Both the position numbers and the translations under genes were made by a program. From Alphaproteobacteria bacterium (GTDB lineage: Bacteria; Pseudomonadota; Alphaproteobacteria; Micavibrionales; UBA1664): 8,484 nt of DNA. The stretch spans positions 2,719 through 11,202 of the forward strand of contig NVSI01000040.1 of assembly GCA_002401195.1 (NCBI GenBank), given 5' to 3'. Under the pieces are notes generated by a model. It searched no databases. It saw only the letters and a program-made list of their open reading frames with translations, and had not been told where the DNA came from. Below are positions 1-6,936 of the stretch, one piece after another (positions within the stretch are counted from its first letter, which is position 1; every line of letters begins with the position of its first letter).

Positions 1-254
1 TTGAATTACCGGATATTAATGGCCATGACGTTTTGAAAAAAATAAAAATATTGGATGATGAAGCCCATGTCGTGATGTTCAGCGGTAATGGAGATCGTGA
101 AAATATATTAAAGGCGCTGGATTTGGGCGCGCAAGGCTTCGTGGGGAAGCCATTTACAAAAGACAAACTGATTCAATATATCGAAAATTCGCCTTTTGTT
201 ATGAACAAGGCACGAAAATCACAAGGAAACAACACACAGGAGCGATTATCATGA
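1..254 (+). CDS. Response regulator receiver domain, C-terminal part (5' end outside window)
   Basis: The reading frame is open from the window edge (first whole codon at base 3) and gives 83 residues ending at TGA 252-254. It matches the second half of a CheY-like receiver. It begins ELPDINGHDVL, the loop after the phosphoacceptor; by alignment with CheY (D-x-x-M-P) the Asp would be encoded just outside the window. Next come strand beta-4 with the conserved hydroxyl residue (MFSG), GAQGF with the aromatic switch position, and the invariant Lys in GKPF. Only about 20 residues follow the domain, with no DNA-binding or enzymatic output domain, so it is either a single-domain regulator or the C-terminal receiver of a larger protein. 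TTG at 33 is an internal codon, not the start. The stop overlaps the next small gene (ATGA). A phosphorelay with the downstream HPt-bearing kinase is inference. Confidence 0.85.
   Translation, partial: ELPDINGHDVLKKIKILDDEAHVVMFSGNGDRENILKALDLGAQGFVGKPFTKDKLIQYIENSPFVMNKARKSQGNNTQERLS
238..242 (+). promoter_or_regulatory. Ribosome binding site of the 53-aa ORF
   Basis: AGGAG, a near-consensus Shine-Dalgarno, lies 8 bases before ATG 251 and inside the end of the receiver gene. It is the main reason to accept the small ORF as translated. Confidence 0.7.
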
Positions 255-412
255 ATGGAATTATAGGGATGTTTTTTTTAATGATGATGATGCTTTCTAT
301 TACGCTCACAATTGTCGTGACGCCGGATGTGTCCATGGGGTGTTTTATGCTGGGGACCGAGGTGAATGCGGATTACTCAACGGAGTATCTATTTTTAGGT
401 GACTGTCGTTAA
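251..412 (+). CDS. Small membrane or exported protein of unknown function (53 aa)
   Basis: ATG 251 overlaps the receiver gene's stop as ATGA and is preceded by AGGAG at 8-base spacing, so translational coupling is likely. The product has a hydrophobic N-terminal half (residues about 4-23, including LMMMMLS) that could be one transmembrane helix or an uncleaved signal anchor. A short C-terminal part follows with two cysteines (C31 and C52) and acidic and tyrosine residues (NADYSTEYLFLGDC). There are almost no charged residues before the hydrophobic segment, which is weak for a classic signal peptide. I do not recognise a family. Its place between a receiver and a membrane-bound hybrid kinase suggests a small partner of the signalling system, but that is inference. 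Confidence 0.55.
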   Translation: MNGIIGMFFLMMMMLSITLTIVVTPDVSMGCFMLGTEVNADYSTEYLFLGDCR

Positions 413-424
413 TATTTGAGGTGT

Positions 425-472
425 ATGTTGATGGCCTTGATGGAAGGTCTATTAAGGGCTAAACTGTTATAA
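425..472 (+). other. Possible 15-aa leader ORF with weak hairpin upstream of the kinase
   Basis: ATG 425 opens a 15-codon frame (MLMALMEGLLRAKLL) ending at TAA 470-472. GAGG sits 4 bases before the ATG, rather close. Within it a short stem (GGCCTT 433-438 with AAGGTC 444-449, one G-U pair) and a TTGATGG direct repeat (428-434 and 437-443) can be drawn. The whole gap from 413 to 498 holds no clear promoter or U-tract terminator. Such a short frame may easily be chance. Confidence 0.15.
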
Positions 473-498
473 CTTTTGATCAAAAAGGGTGGGATTTT

Positions 499-3400
499 AT
501 GGGACCAGAGGCACAATCTATACTGGAATATTTCTTTATTTTTGGAGATGTCTCCGACAATGCGGAGAGAGGCTCGTATTCGCCGATCTTTGTTTTACTT
601 TCTTATCTTATCGCATCATTTGGGTCATTTACGGGCGTGCGTCTTGCGACCGATATTCACAGGGCTGAAACGGAAAAAATGAAATCTCTTTTCCATTATG
701 GGGGGGCGTTTGCATTTGGAACTGGAATTTGGTCGATGCATTTTATTGGTATGTTGGCCTATGAAATGGACATGGTTCATACGTATGATCCCTTGCTTAC
801 AATTGTATCGATGGTGATTGCGGTCGTGATTGCCTATGGCGTTTTAAAAATTGTGCGGACAGGAAAATTTTGTATATCACAGGTTTTTAGCGGCGCTATT
901 TTAATCGGAACGGCGATTTGTGCGATGCATTATACGGGTATGGCGGCAATGGATATGGACGCCGATCTGCGCTATATTCCGGCGATATTTTTATTGTCTG
1001 TTGCGATTGCGATTGTTGCCTCTGGCGCGGCACTTGTGATTATTTTTACACTTGGAAAACACGAAGGACGATGGAAAATCGTTTGGGAATCTGCGGCGGC
1101 ATTGGTGATGGGCGCGGCGATTGTTGGTATGCATTATACGGGGATGTGGGCGGCCGTGTTTGTGCCTTATGCCGATTGCCGATTTGATTCAGGTCAAAAT
1201 TTTGTAGAAATGGCCTTGATTATTGCGGTGGTCGCCAGTGTTATTTTGGGCATTGCCCTGTCGTTGACGATGTATACGCATCAACAACGCATGGCCAGAC
1301 ATTCCAATCACACGGCCTTTCCAACGAAATTATTAAGCCTAGCGATTGGGCTTTCCTTGTTTTCTATTTTGTGGGGTATTTGGAATGGGTACTCCTCTCA
1401 CCACACGTTGACAGAGGATACAAATAAGGGCGTTGCTGTTCTTGCTCTCACGGATAAAATTGTAGAGATAGACAGCGCGTTAACTTATGCCTCGGCGATG
1501 TCCGTGAAGACGGGTGATCGAAAATGGAAACAAAATTATATCGAACATGTGGCCGAATTTGATGCGGTGATGGCCATGATGGAAGAGCAACATAGCGACC
1601 TAGGAATGGACTATATTCGCAAGACAAAAGATGCGAATAACAAGGTCCTCAATATGGACATTCGCGTCTTTCAGCTTGTGAAAGAGGGGCGTTTGGATGA
1701 GGCACGTGCAGTCACGACCAGCCAGAATTATTTGGAATATAAAAAGATTCACCTGCAATCTATTCGTCAATTTTCACAAGCAGTGAATGAACGGTCGCAT
1801 AGTGACTTTTTCCGCTTGGCGCGCGGTATGTATTATGCGCTTTATCCAACGATCGGCGCGCTCATGTTCTTGGTTGTTGTTTGGTTTTTTGCCTTGCGAA
1901 GTGTGCGACAATGGCAAGTGGAGCTAGAGAAAAACCGCGCTGAATTGGCCGTTCGGTACGAGGAAGAAACTCTTTTAAACAAACGCATGCAAGATTACAC
2001 AGAAGGCGTAGAGCTGGCGCGATCTGAGGCTGTAGAAGCCCAGAAAAAAGCCGAAGAAGCAAGCCAAGCGAAAAGTGAATTTTTGGCGAATATGAGCCAT
2101 GAATTGCGAACGCCGATGAACGCGATTATCGGCATGGGGGAAATGTTGCTCGCGTCCAAATTGGATGAAGATCAACGTGAAAATGCGCATACTTTGCATG
2201 GGTCAGGGGAAAATCTTTTATCGATTTTAAATGACATTTTGGACATTTCCAAAATTGAAGCGGAAGAATTGGATATTGAAATGGTTCCATTTCACCTTGA
2301 CACAGCGCTTCGTCAAATCGTTCAATTATACCTTCCGTTGGCAACAGATAATGGGGTGTCTCTTCGTCTGAATGAAATTAAAAATATCCCGGATGTTTTG
2401 GAAGGTGATTTAGGGCGTATTCAACAAGTGTTGCGTAATCTCATCAGTAATGCGTTAAAATTCACGGAAAATGGCGGGATCACAATCGATGTTAAAATCA
2501 CAACAAATGATCAAGGCATAAGCCGTCTGCATACATCTGTTATTGATACTGGAATTGGTATTCCAGAAGATAAACTTGAGAGTATTTTTGAGAAATTCAC
2601 ACAAGCGGACGCGTCGGTCACTCGAAAATATGGTGGGACAGGTCTTGGTCTTGCGATTAGTCAAAAATTAGTTGAATTAATGGGTGGTAAAATCGGCGTT
2701 AATAGCCGAGAAGGCAGAGGGTCGACATTCTGGTTTACAACCCCTTTAATTGTTGCGGATAGACGAGTGACGCCAATCAATCTTTTCGAAGACGTACAAA
2801 ATGAAGATGAATTGTCGGCCTCCGCTGATTTGAGGATTTTGGCCGTGGATGACCATCCTGTGAACCAATTATTTATCCAAAAATTATTAGTACGTCTTGG
2901 ATTTTCTCATATTGATTCGGCGGAAAACGGAAAAATAGCGCTCGATATGATTGATAATAACGAATATGACATCGTTCTTATGGATTGTCAGATGCCAGAA
3001 ATTGACGGGTATCAAGCCACGACGTTATTGCGCGAAAGTGAAGAGAAAACAGGCGGACATTTACCTGTGATTGCCTTGACCGCTAATGCCATGATTGGGG
3101 ATCGTGAAAAATGCATCAATGCAGGAATGGATGATTATTTAAGTAAGCCTATTCGCCCTGAAAAATTGATGAATATGATTGCGAAACATACGGCGCATAT
3201 CGGTGGGGGAACAGCGAAAAAAGAAAAGTTGTCCAGCCATGAAAACGATAATGCGGTGATTGCCCCTGACATGAAAGAAGAAACAGCGCCGATTGATATG
3301 GATCATTTTGAAATTTTTACGGATGGAGATCCAGAGACCGAAAAAGAACTTTTAGAATTATTTTTCGACCAAGCGGACCTCAGTCTTGATGCATTGAAAG

Positions 3401-3600
3401 ATGCCATTTCCGACAGTGACACATGGAAAAAAGCGGCGCATCGTTTAAAGGGATCGGCAGCAAATTTAGGGGCGGAACCATTGGCGAAATCATGTGCCAT
3501 GGCCGAAAGCGCACATGACAAAAAGGCAGACGATAAAGAAATAATGTTGGCGGATATTCAAACGAAATTGAAAGAGCTTAAATCTTATTTTGAAAAATAA
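499..3600 (+). CDS. MHYT-domain tripartite hybrid histidine kinase (HisKA, HATPase_c, REC, HPt)
   Basis: A 1033-residue inner-membrane sensor kinase. Residues about 28-260 form a 7-TM MHYT domain with three repeats: MHFIGM (M80-H81), MHYTGM (M143-H144) and MHYTGM (M211-H212). This family is proposed to bind a metal and sense O2, CO or NO. TM8 (about 278-298) and TM9 (about 446-467) enclose a roughly 145-residue helical periplasmic sensor, followed by a coiled coil. HisKA has H534 in MSHELRTP. HATPase_c has N647/N651, D683 in DTGIGIP and GGTGLGL at 712-718. The receiver has D784/D785, phosphoacceptor D829, T861 and K883. The HPt (about 931-1033) has H981 in AHRLKGSAANLGA. All relay residues are present, so the His-Asp-His chain should work and pass phosphate to a separate receiver. 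ATG 499 follows AAAAAGGG at 482-489, and an in-frame stop at 460-462 excludes a much earlier start. The layout resembles BarA/ArcB but with a different sensor. The ligand is unknown. Confidence 0.95.
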   Translation: MGPEAQSILEYFFIFGDVSDNAERGSYSPIFVLLSYLIASFGSFTGVRLATDIHRAETEKMKSLFHYGGAFAFGTGIWSMHFIGMLAYEMDMVHTYDPLLTIVSMVIAVVIAYGVLKIVRTGKFCISQVFSGAILIGTAICAMHYTGMAAMDMDADLRYIPAIFLLSVAIAIVASGAALVIIFTLGKHEGRWKIVWESAAALVMGAAIVGMHYTGMWAAVFVPYADCRFDSGQNFVEMALIIAVVASVILGIALSLTMYTHQQRMARHSNHTAFPTKLLSLAIGLSLFSILWGIWNGYSSHHTLTEDTNKGVAVLALTDKIVEIDSALTYASAMSVKTGDRKWKQNYIEHVAEFDAVMAMMEEQHSDLGMDYIRKTKDANNKVLNMDIRVFQLVKEGRLDEARAVTTSQNYLEYKKIHLQSIRQFSQAVNERSHSDFFRLARGMYYALYPTIGALMFLVVVWFFALRSVRQWQVELEKNRAELAVRYEEETLLNKRMQDYTEGVELARSEAVEAQKKAEEASQAKSEFLANMSHELRTPMNAIIGMGEMLLASKLDEDQRENAHTLHGSGENLLSILNDILDISKIEAEELDIEMVPFHLDTALRQIVQLYLPLATDNGVSLRLNEIKNIPDVLEGDLGRIQQVLRNLISNALKFTENGGITIDVKITTNDQGISRLHTSVIDTGIGIPEDKLESIFEKFTQADASVTRKYGGTGLGLAISQKLVELMGGKIGVNSREGRGSTFWFTTPLIVADRRVTPINLFEDVQNEDELSASADLRILAVDDHPVNQLFIQKLLVRLGFSHIDSAENGKIALDMIDNNEYDIVLMDCQMPEIDGYQATTLLRESEEKTGGHLPVIALTANAMIGDREKCINAGMDDYLSKPIRPEKLMNMIAKHTAHIGGGTAKKEKLSSHENDNAVIAPDMKEETAPIDMDHFEIFTDGDPETEKELLELFFDQADLSLDALKDAISDSDTWKKAAHRLKGSAANLGAEPLAKSCAMAESAHDKKADDKEIMLADIQTKLKELKSYFEK

Positions 3601-3609
3601 AGTTTGCTC
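3574..3609. terminator. Candidate bidirectional terminator between convergent genes
   Basis: An imperfect hairpin spans the kinase's last codons and the 12-bp gap. GAGC 3574-3577 pairs with GCTC 3606-3609, AAA 3580-3582 with TTT 3603-3605, and CTTATTT 3584-3590 with the AAATAAAG run ending at 3602, leaving small bulges. It is followed by GTTTT on the + strand and by TTTC-AATTT on the - strand. The stem is AT-rich and the T-tracts are short, so it may be weak or not a terminator. Confidence 0.35.
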
Positions 3610-3612
3610 GTT

Positions 3613-4056
3613 TTAAGATGGTATGTTTTCTTTTTCCCACGCGGATAATTTTTCTAAAGTCATGGCTGTGACATCCTTTAGGGGCATGTCGAAATAGGGG
3701 CGTTTATCTTCGGGAATGAAAACATCATCCCCTAAATTTTCGGCGGCCCATCGCGCGATTTCAATCAAAACGGGCGCAAGATTTTTGCCCTTTGGCGTGA
3801 GGTAGTATAATTTTCTGCGCTTACTTTTTGGGTGGGGTGCAGATTTTATCATCGCGCATTTTTCTAATTTTTTAAGGCGATCTGTTAAAATGTTGCTGGA
3901 TATGCTTTCGGGCATGGCCAAAAAATCTTTGTATTCGTGCGTCTCCACAAACATCATTCCACGAATAATGAGCAAGGACCAATGGTCGCCAATCGCGTCC
4001 AAAGCACAAGCCATGGGACATGAAGAGGATTGGGAATGTTGAACGCGTTTAACCAT
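3613..4056 (-). CDS. HxlR-family winged-helix transcriptional regulator
   Basis: A 147-residue protein of the usual HxlR length. The N-terminal CPMACALDAIGDHWSLLIIR (residues 13-32) is the family signature, including the conserved Cys13-Pro. The helix around ISSNILTDRLKKLE (52-65) fits the recognition helix, and KSKRRKLYYLTPKGKNL (77-93) is the winged hairpin. A C-terminal helix would serve dimerisation. In characterised members such as YodB and HypR the N-terminal Cys senses electrophiles, quinones or disulfide stress; a second cysteine is at C67. I chose ATG 4056 because it puts the Cys-Pro at the normal distance from the N-terminus. The TTG at 4110 would add 18 unusual hydrophobic residues translated from the AT-rich promoter region. 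No strong Shine-Dalgarno precedes 4056. It reads away from the YCII-RND run, the usual layout for a local autoregulated repressor, but its targets are inferred. Confidence 0.9.
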   Translation of the reverse strand: MVKRVQHSQSSSCPMACALDAIGDHWSLLIIRGMMFVETHEYKDFLAMPESISSNILTDRLKKLEKCAMIKSAPHPKSKRRKLYYLTPKGKNLAPVLIEIARWAAENLGDDVFIPEDKRPYFDMPLKDVTAMTLEKLSAWEKENIPS

Positions 4057-4064
4057 TAAAAAAC

Positions 4065-4117
4065 ACTTGCATAATAAAATTATTATTTGTATTGTACTTG
4101 CATTATACAATTATACA
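4065..4117. promoter_or_regulatory. Divergent control region: likely HxlR operator and promoter
   Basis: Very AT-rich DNA upstream of the HxlR gene. It holds a 12-bp direct repeat ACTTGCATNATA at 4065-4076 and 4096-4107, offset by 31 bp (about three helical turns). It also holds a dyad ATTGTA-N9-TACAAT at 4091-4111 around the second copy. On the - strand, TTGTAT (4110-4105) and AATAAT (4087-4082) with 17-bp spacing could be -35 and -10, so the dyad would cover the -35. On the + strand TATACA at 4112-4117 is a possible -10, with no convincing -35. Repeats in this position are typical for binding by a dimeric autoregulator. Binding is inferred. Confidence 0.45.
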
Positions 4118-4130
4118 TTAAGATAAGCAA

Positions 4131-4250
4131 ATGAACGATTACACACATGAGGGGTTAAAACGAAATTTAGTGTGTTTTGATGTTTCTAAAGCCGGATGGG
4201 ATCATTATTTCCTCGGCCGTTTAAAAAAATATTTGAATGAAAATAAATAA
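4131..4250 (+). CDS. Possible small protein, 39 aa, unknown
   Basis: ATG 4131 begins a 39-codon frame ending at TAA 4248-4250, 23 bases before the YCII gene and just after the divergent control region. The product is hydrophilic, with a mixed natural-looking composition (segments NLVCFDVSKAGWDHY and GRLKKYLNENK), one Cys and no membrane segment. There is no clear Shine-Dalgarno, only purine-rich AAGATAAG, and an in-frame stop lies at 4119-4121. I know no family for it. It may equally be an untranslated leader of the downstream operon. Confidence 0.3.
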   Translation: MNDYTHEGLKRNLVCFDVSKAGWDHYFLGRLKKYLNENK

Positions 4251-4273
4251 CAACAAAGAAAAGGATAAAACGA

Positions 4274-4585
4274 ATGTCTAAATTTATGTTCACATACCAT
4301 GGCAGTCAAAAACCAGAAACCCAAGAAGAAGGACAAAAAAATATGGAGGCTTGGAAGGCTTGGGCCGAAAGCCTTGGCGCGGCTCTTGTTAATCCTGGGA
4401 CTCCTGTTGGCGTTACAACTATTCTTACCAAGGATGGGGCATCAAGTGATCGTGCATCGAATCCGATTATGGGCTTTTCTATTCTTGAGGCAGAAAACAT
4501 GGATGTGGCCGTAGAGCTGCTTAAAGACTGTCCACATTTTGAATTTGACGGCACATTGGAAATTTCCGAAATGATGGAAATGTAA
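4274..4585 (+). CDS. YCII/DGPF-domain protein (dimeric alpha/beta barrel)
   Basis: A 103-residue soluble protein, the normal size for single-domain YCII-related (DGPF) proteins. Visible family features are the N-terminal strand with YHG (8-10), the helix MEAWKAWAESLGAAL (24-38), NPGTPVG (40-46), the NPIMGFSILEAENMDVAVEL stretch (63-82) and the closing DCPHFEFDGTLEISEM (85-100). ATG 4274 follows AAGGA (4261-4265) at 8-base spacing. Family members are thought to be small enzymes or ligand-binding proteins with a ferredoxin-like fold. The reaction here is unknown. It is first of the confident genes running away from the HxlR regulator; YCII proteins often sit beside regulator genes. The next gene starts 29 bases after its stop, so they are probably co-transcribed. 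Confidence 0.85.
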   Translation: MSKFMFTYHGSQKPETQEEGQKNMEAWKAWAESLGAALVNPGTPVGVTTILTKDGASSDRASNPIMGFSILEAENMDVAVELLKDCPHFEFDGTLEISEMMEM

Positions 4586-4599
4586 TTTCAAATTAATTG

Positions 4600-4604
4600 A
4601 AGGA
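4600..4604 (+). promoter_or_regulatory. Ribosome binding site fixing the RND exporter start at ATG 4615
   Basis: AAGGA lies 10 bases before ATG 4615 and inside the longer reading frame that could open at TTG 4597. The same context (AAGGATA, then AAAACG just before the start) occurs before the YCII gene at 4261-4272. This makes ATG 4615 the better start. Confidence 0.65.
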
Positions 4605-4614
4605 TATTAAAACG

Positions 4615-6936
4615 ATGAAATTAAACGTTGAAAATTTTGCGATTGGGTTTGCTGACTTTATTGTCAGGTGGCGCTTTATTGTTATTGCCGTTGCGGCAAT
4701 GATGGTGTTCGCGGCAGGGTCTGGAATGCCGAAATTGGAATTTGCCAATAACTATCGTGTGTTTTTCAGTGATGAAAATCCTGACTTAATGGCGTTCGAA
4801 GAATTCCAACAAATTTATACAAAAAACGACAATGTGATGTTTGTTGTACAACCGAAAAATAAGAATATTTTTTCCGGTGACTTGATGGGGGCGATTGAAT
4901 TTATTACTCAAGAATCGTGGCAAATTCCATTTGCAACGCGCGTTGATTCGATCACAAATTTTCAATATAGCTGGGCCAACGGAGATGATTTAACGGTCGA
5001 TGACCTTATCCGTGACGGGCCATCTTTGTCTCAGTCTGAATTGGCAAACAAAGAAAAAATTGCGGTGAGTGAGCCCCTTTTATACGGGAATTTATTGGCG
5101 CGTGATGTCGAGGCAACGGGCGTTAATGTGACGTTGCAATATCCAGAAAAAGAATTAACCGAAGTACCAGAAGCCGTGGCAAAAGCACGTGGAATTGCGG
5201 CGGCGGCACAGGAAAAATACCCTGATCTGCATATTGGATTAACAGGTATTTCGATGATGAATAATGCCTTTATGGAGGCGGGAATGAAGGACATGCAGAG
5301 CCTGACGCCTCTCATGTATCTATTTTTGATCACCGTCATGATCTTTACGCTGCGATCTTTGACGGCAACGATCGCGACATTATTTGTGATCGTATTTTCG
5401 GCCGTGACGGCAATGGGCATGGGGGGATATATGGGCGTTCAATTAACGCCGATATCAATGATGGCACCAACGATTGTTTTGACATTGGCGATTGCGGATT
5501 CGGTTCATATTTTAATTTCTATGATCGCAGGAATGCGCGAGGGAAAAGATAAAATCACTGCCCTTAAAGAAAGTATTCGTATTAATTTTATGGCGGTGAC
5601 TATTACCAGCCTCACAACAATTATTGGATTTTTAACGCTGAATTTATTGGATACCCCGCCCTTTCATCATTTGGGAAACATGACGGCCTTTGGTGTTGGT
5701 GCGGCTTGGTTTTTCTCTCTCACTCTTCTTCCTGCGTTGATTAGTATCTTGCCTGTAAAGGTGAAATCGGGTCAAAAGAAAACGGGAATGTCAAAATTTT
5801 TGGTGCGTTACGCGGAATTTGTGATTGCGAAACAAAAGGCCATTTTAGTGACCTCTATTGTCGCAGCGATTGCTTTGATTGCGATGATTCCACGAATTGA
5901 AATTAACGATCAATGGGTCGAATATTTCGATAGCTCGATCCAGTTCCGCGTGGATGCAGAATTTGGAATGAACGAATTAACAGGCGTGTATTTAATCGAA
6001 TATTCCGTTGAGTCCGGAGAGACTGGAGGTATTAGCAACCCTGAGTATTTGAAAAATTTGGATAAATTCACTGATTGGTTGCGGGCGCAGCCAGAGGTTG
6101 AACATATCAACAGCTATACAGACATTATTAAACGCTTAAATAAAAATATGCATGGTGATAGTGAAGAATGGTATCGCTTGCCAGAGGAACGTGATCTCGC
6201 AGCGCAATATTTGTTATTGTATGAAATGTCATTGCCGTTTGGATTGGATTTGAATGATCGCATTAACATTGATAAATCGGCCACGCGGATCAGTGCGACC
6301 CTTGGGAATTATACAACAAAGGATATGCGTGAATTTATTGAACGGACATCCACGTGGTTGAAACATAACGTCCCAAGCGACATGCACGCCACGGCAACGG
6401 GACCAACGGCGTTGTTTTCTTATATCTCATTTCGTAATATTAAAGGGATGTTACAGGGGAATGTGATTGCGATTGTTTCGATTGCTTTTATTATTATGAT
6501 GGCGATGCGAAGCGTTGGTATAGGCGCGTTGAGCCTTATTCCAAATGCGGTTCCTATTTTAATGACATTTGGTGTCTGGGGGCTGATCTCTGGCAATATC
6601 GGTATGGCGTCGGCGACGGTATCTGCCGTTGCGTTGGGGATTGTTGTGGATGATAGCGTTCATTTTTTGTCTAAATATTTGAGAGCGCGCCGCGAAAAAG
6701 GAATGGATCAGGCCGAAGCCATTAAATACGCATTCGAAACGGTCGGTTTGGCGTTGGTCATTACCACGGTTATTTTGACGTGTGGATTTTTGGTGATGGC
6801 GATGTCGACATTCCAAATCAATGAACAGCTTGGTTTAATGACGGCGGTGACGATGGTGATTGCCTTAATTATGGACTTTACCTTACTGCCGGCTTTGTTA
6901 CTAATTGGATATAAAAAGAAAGATGAAAACCCATGA
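4615..6936 (+). CDS. RND/MMPL-superfamily inner-membrane exporter
   Basis: A 773-residue predicted exporter with the duplicated RND fold. TM1 is at about 21-38, followed by a large periplasmic loop (with NNYRVFFSDENPDL near 45-58), and TM2-6 lie between about 230 and 380. The second half repeats this: TM7 at about 409-425, a loop to about 610, and TM8-12 to the C-terminus. Each half carries the family's charged intramembrane motif in its fourth TM: IADSVH (D295) and VDDSVH (D679, D680), which probably serve proton relay. The size and the FFSDENP motif fit the COG1033-type predicted exporters (relatives of MMPL, HpnN and the sterol transporter BstA) rather than drug pumps of about 1030 residues such as AcrB. 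Proteins of this type move lipids or hydrophobic molecules out of the inner membrane using proton motive force. It lies 29 bp after the YCII gene and overlaps the LolA-like gene by ATGA. Cargo is unknown. Confidence 0.92.
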   Translation: MKLNVENFAIGFADFIVRWRFIVIAVAAMMVFAAGSGMPKLEFANNYRVFFSDENPDLMAFEEFQQIYTKNDNVMFVVQPKNKNIFSGDLMGAIEFITQESWQIPFATRVDSITNFQYSWANGDDLTVDDLIRDGPSLSQSELANKEKIAVSEPLLYGNLLARDVEATGVNVTLQYPEKELTEVPEAVAKARGIAAAAQEKYPDLHIGLTGISMMNNAFMEAGMKDMQSLTPLMYLFLITVMIFTLRSLTATIATLFVIVFSAVTAMGMGGYMGVQLTPISMMAPTIVLTLAIADSVHILISMIAGMREGKDKITALKESIRINFMAVTITSLTTIIGFLTLNLLDTPPFHHLGNMTAFGVGAAWFFSLTLLPALISILPVKVKSGQKKTGMSKFLVRYAEFVIAKQKAILVTSIVAAIALIAMIPRIEINDQWVEYFDSSIQFRVDAEFGMNELTGVYLIEYSVESGETGGISNPEYLKNLDKFTDWLRAQPEVEHINSYTDIIKRLNKNMHGDSEEWYRLPEERDLAAQYLLLYEMSLPFGLDLNDRINIDKSATRISATLGNYTTKDMREFIERTSTWLKHNVPSDMHATATGPTALFSYISFRNIKGMLQGNVIAIVSIAFIIMMAMRSVGIGALSLIPNAVPILMTFGVWGLISGNIGMASATVSAVALGIVVDDSVHFLSKYLRARREKGMDQAEAIKYAFETVGLALVITTVILTCGFLVMAMSTFQINEQLGLMTAVTMVIALIMDFTLLPALLLIGYKKKDENP

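Noticed and set aside
437..473. sigma70 promoter TTGATG (437-442) with TATAAC (468-473) before the kinase
   Set aside because: The spacing of 25 bp is far from the required 16-18.
476..682. 68-aa + strand ORF starting just before the kinase
   Set aside because: It lies out of frame over the kinase N-terminus, whose TM and MHYT sequence is clearly the real product.
4057..4110. Longer HxlR protein starting at TTG 4110
   Set aside because: It adds 18 hydrophobic residues not expected in HxlR proteins, translated from the promoter and repeat region; ATG 4056 gives the normal N-terminus.
4597..4614. RND exporter start at TTG 4597
   Set aside because: The AAGGA ribosome site would lie inside the coding region; ATG 4615 has correct spacing.
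5031..5420. 129-aa - strand ORF
   Set aside because: It is antisense to the first half of the RND exporter, with no domain or start signal.
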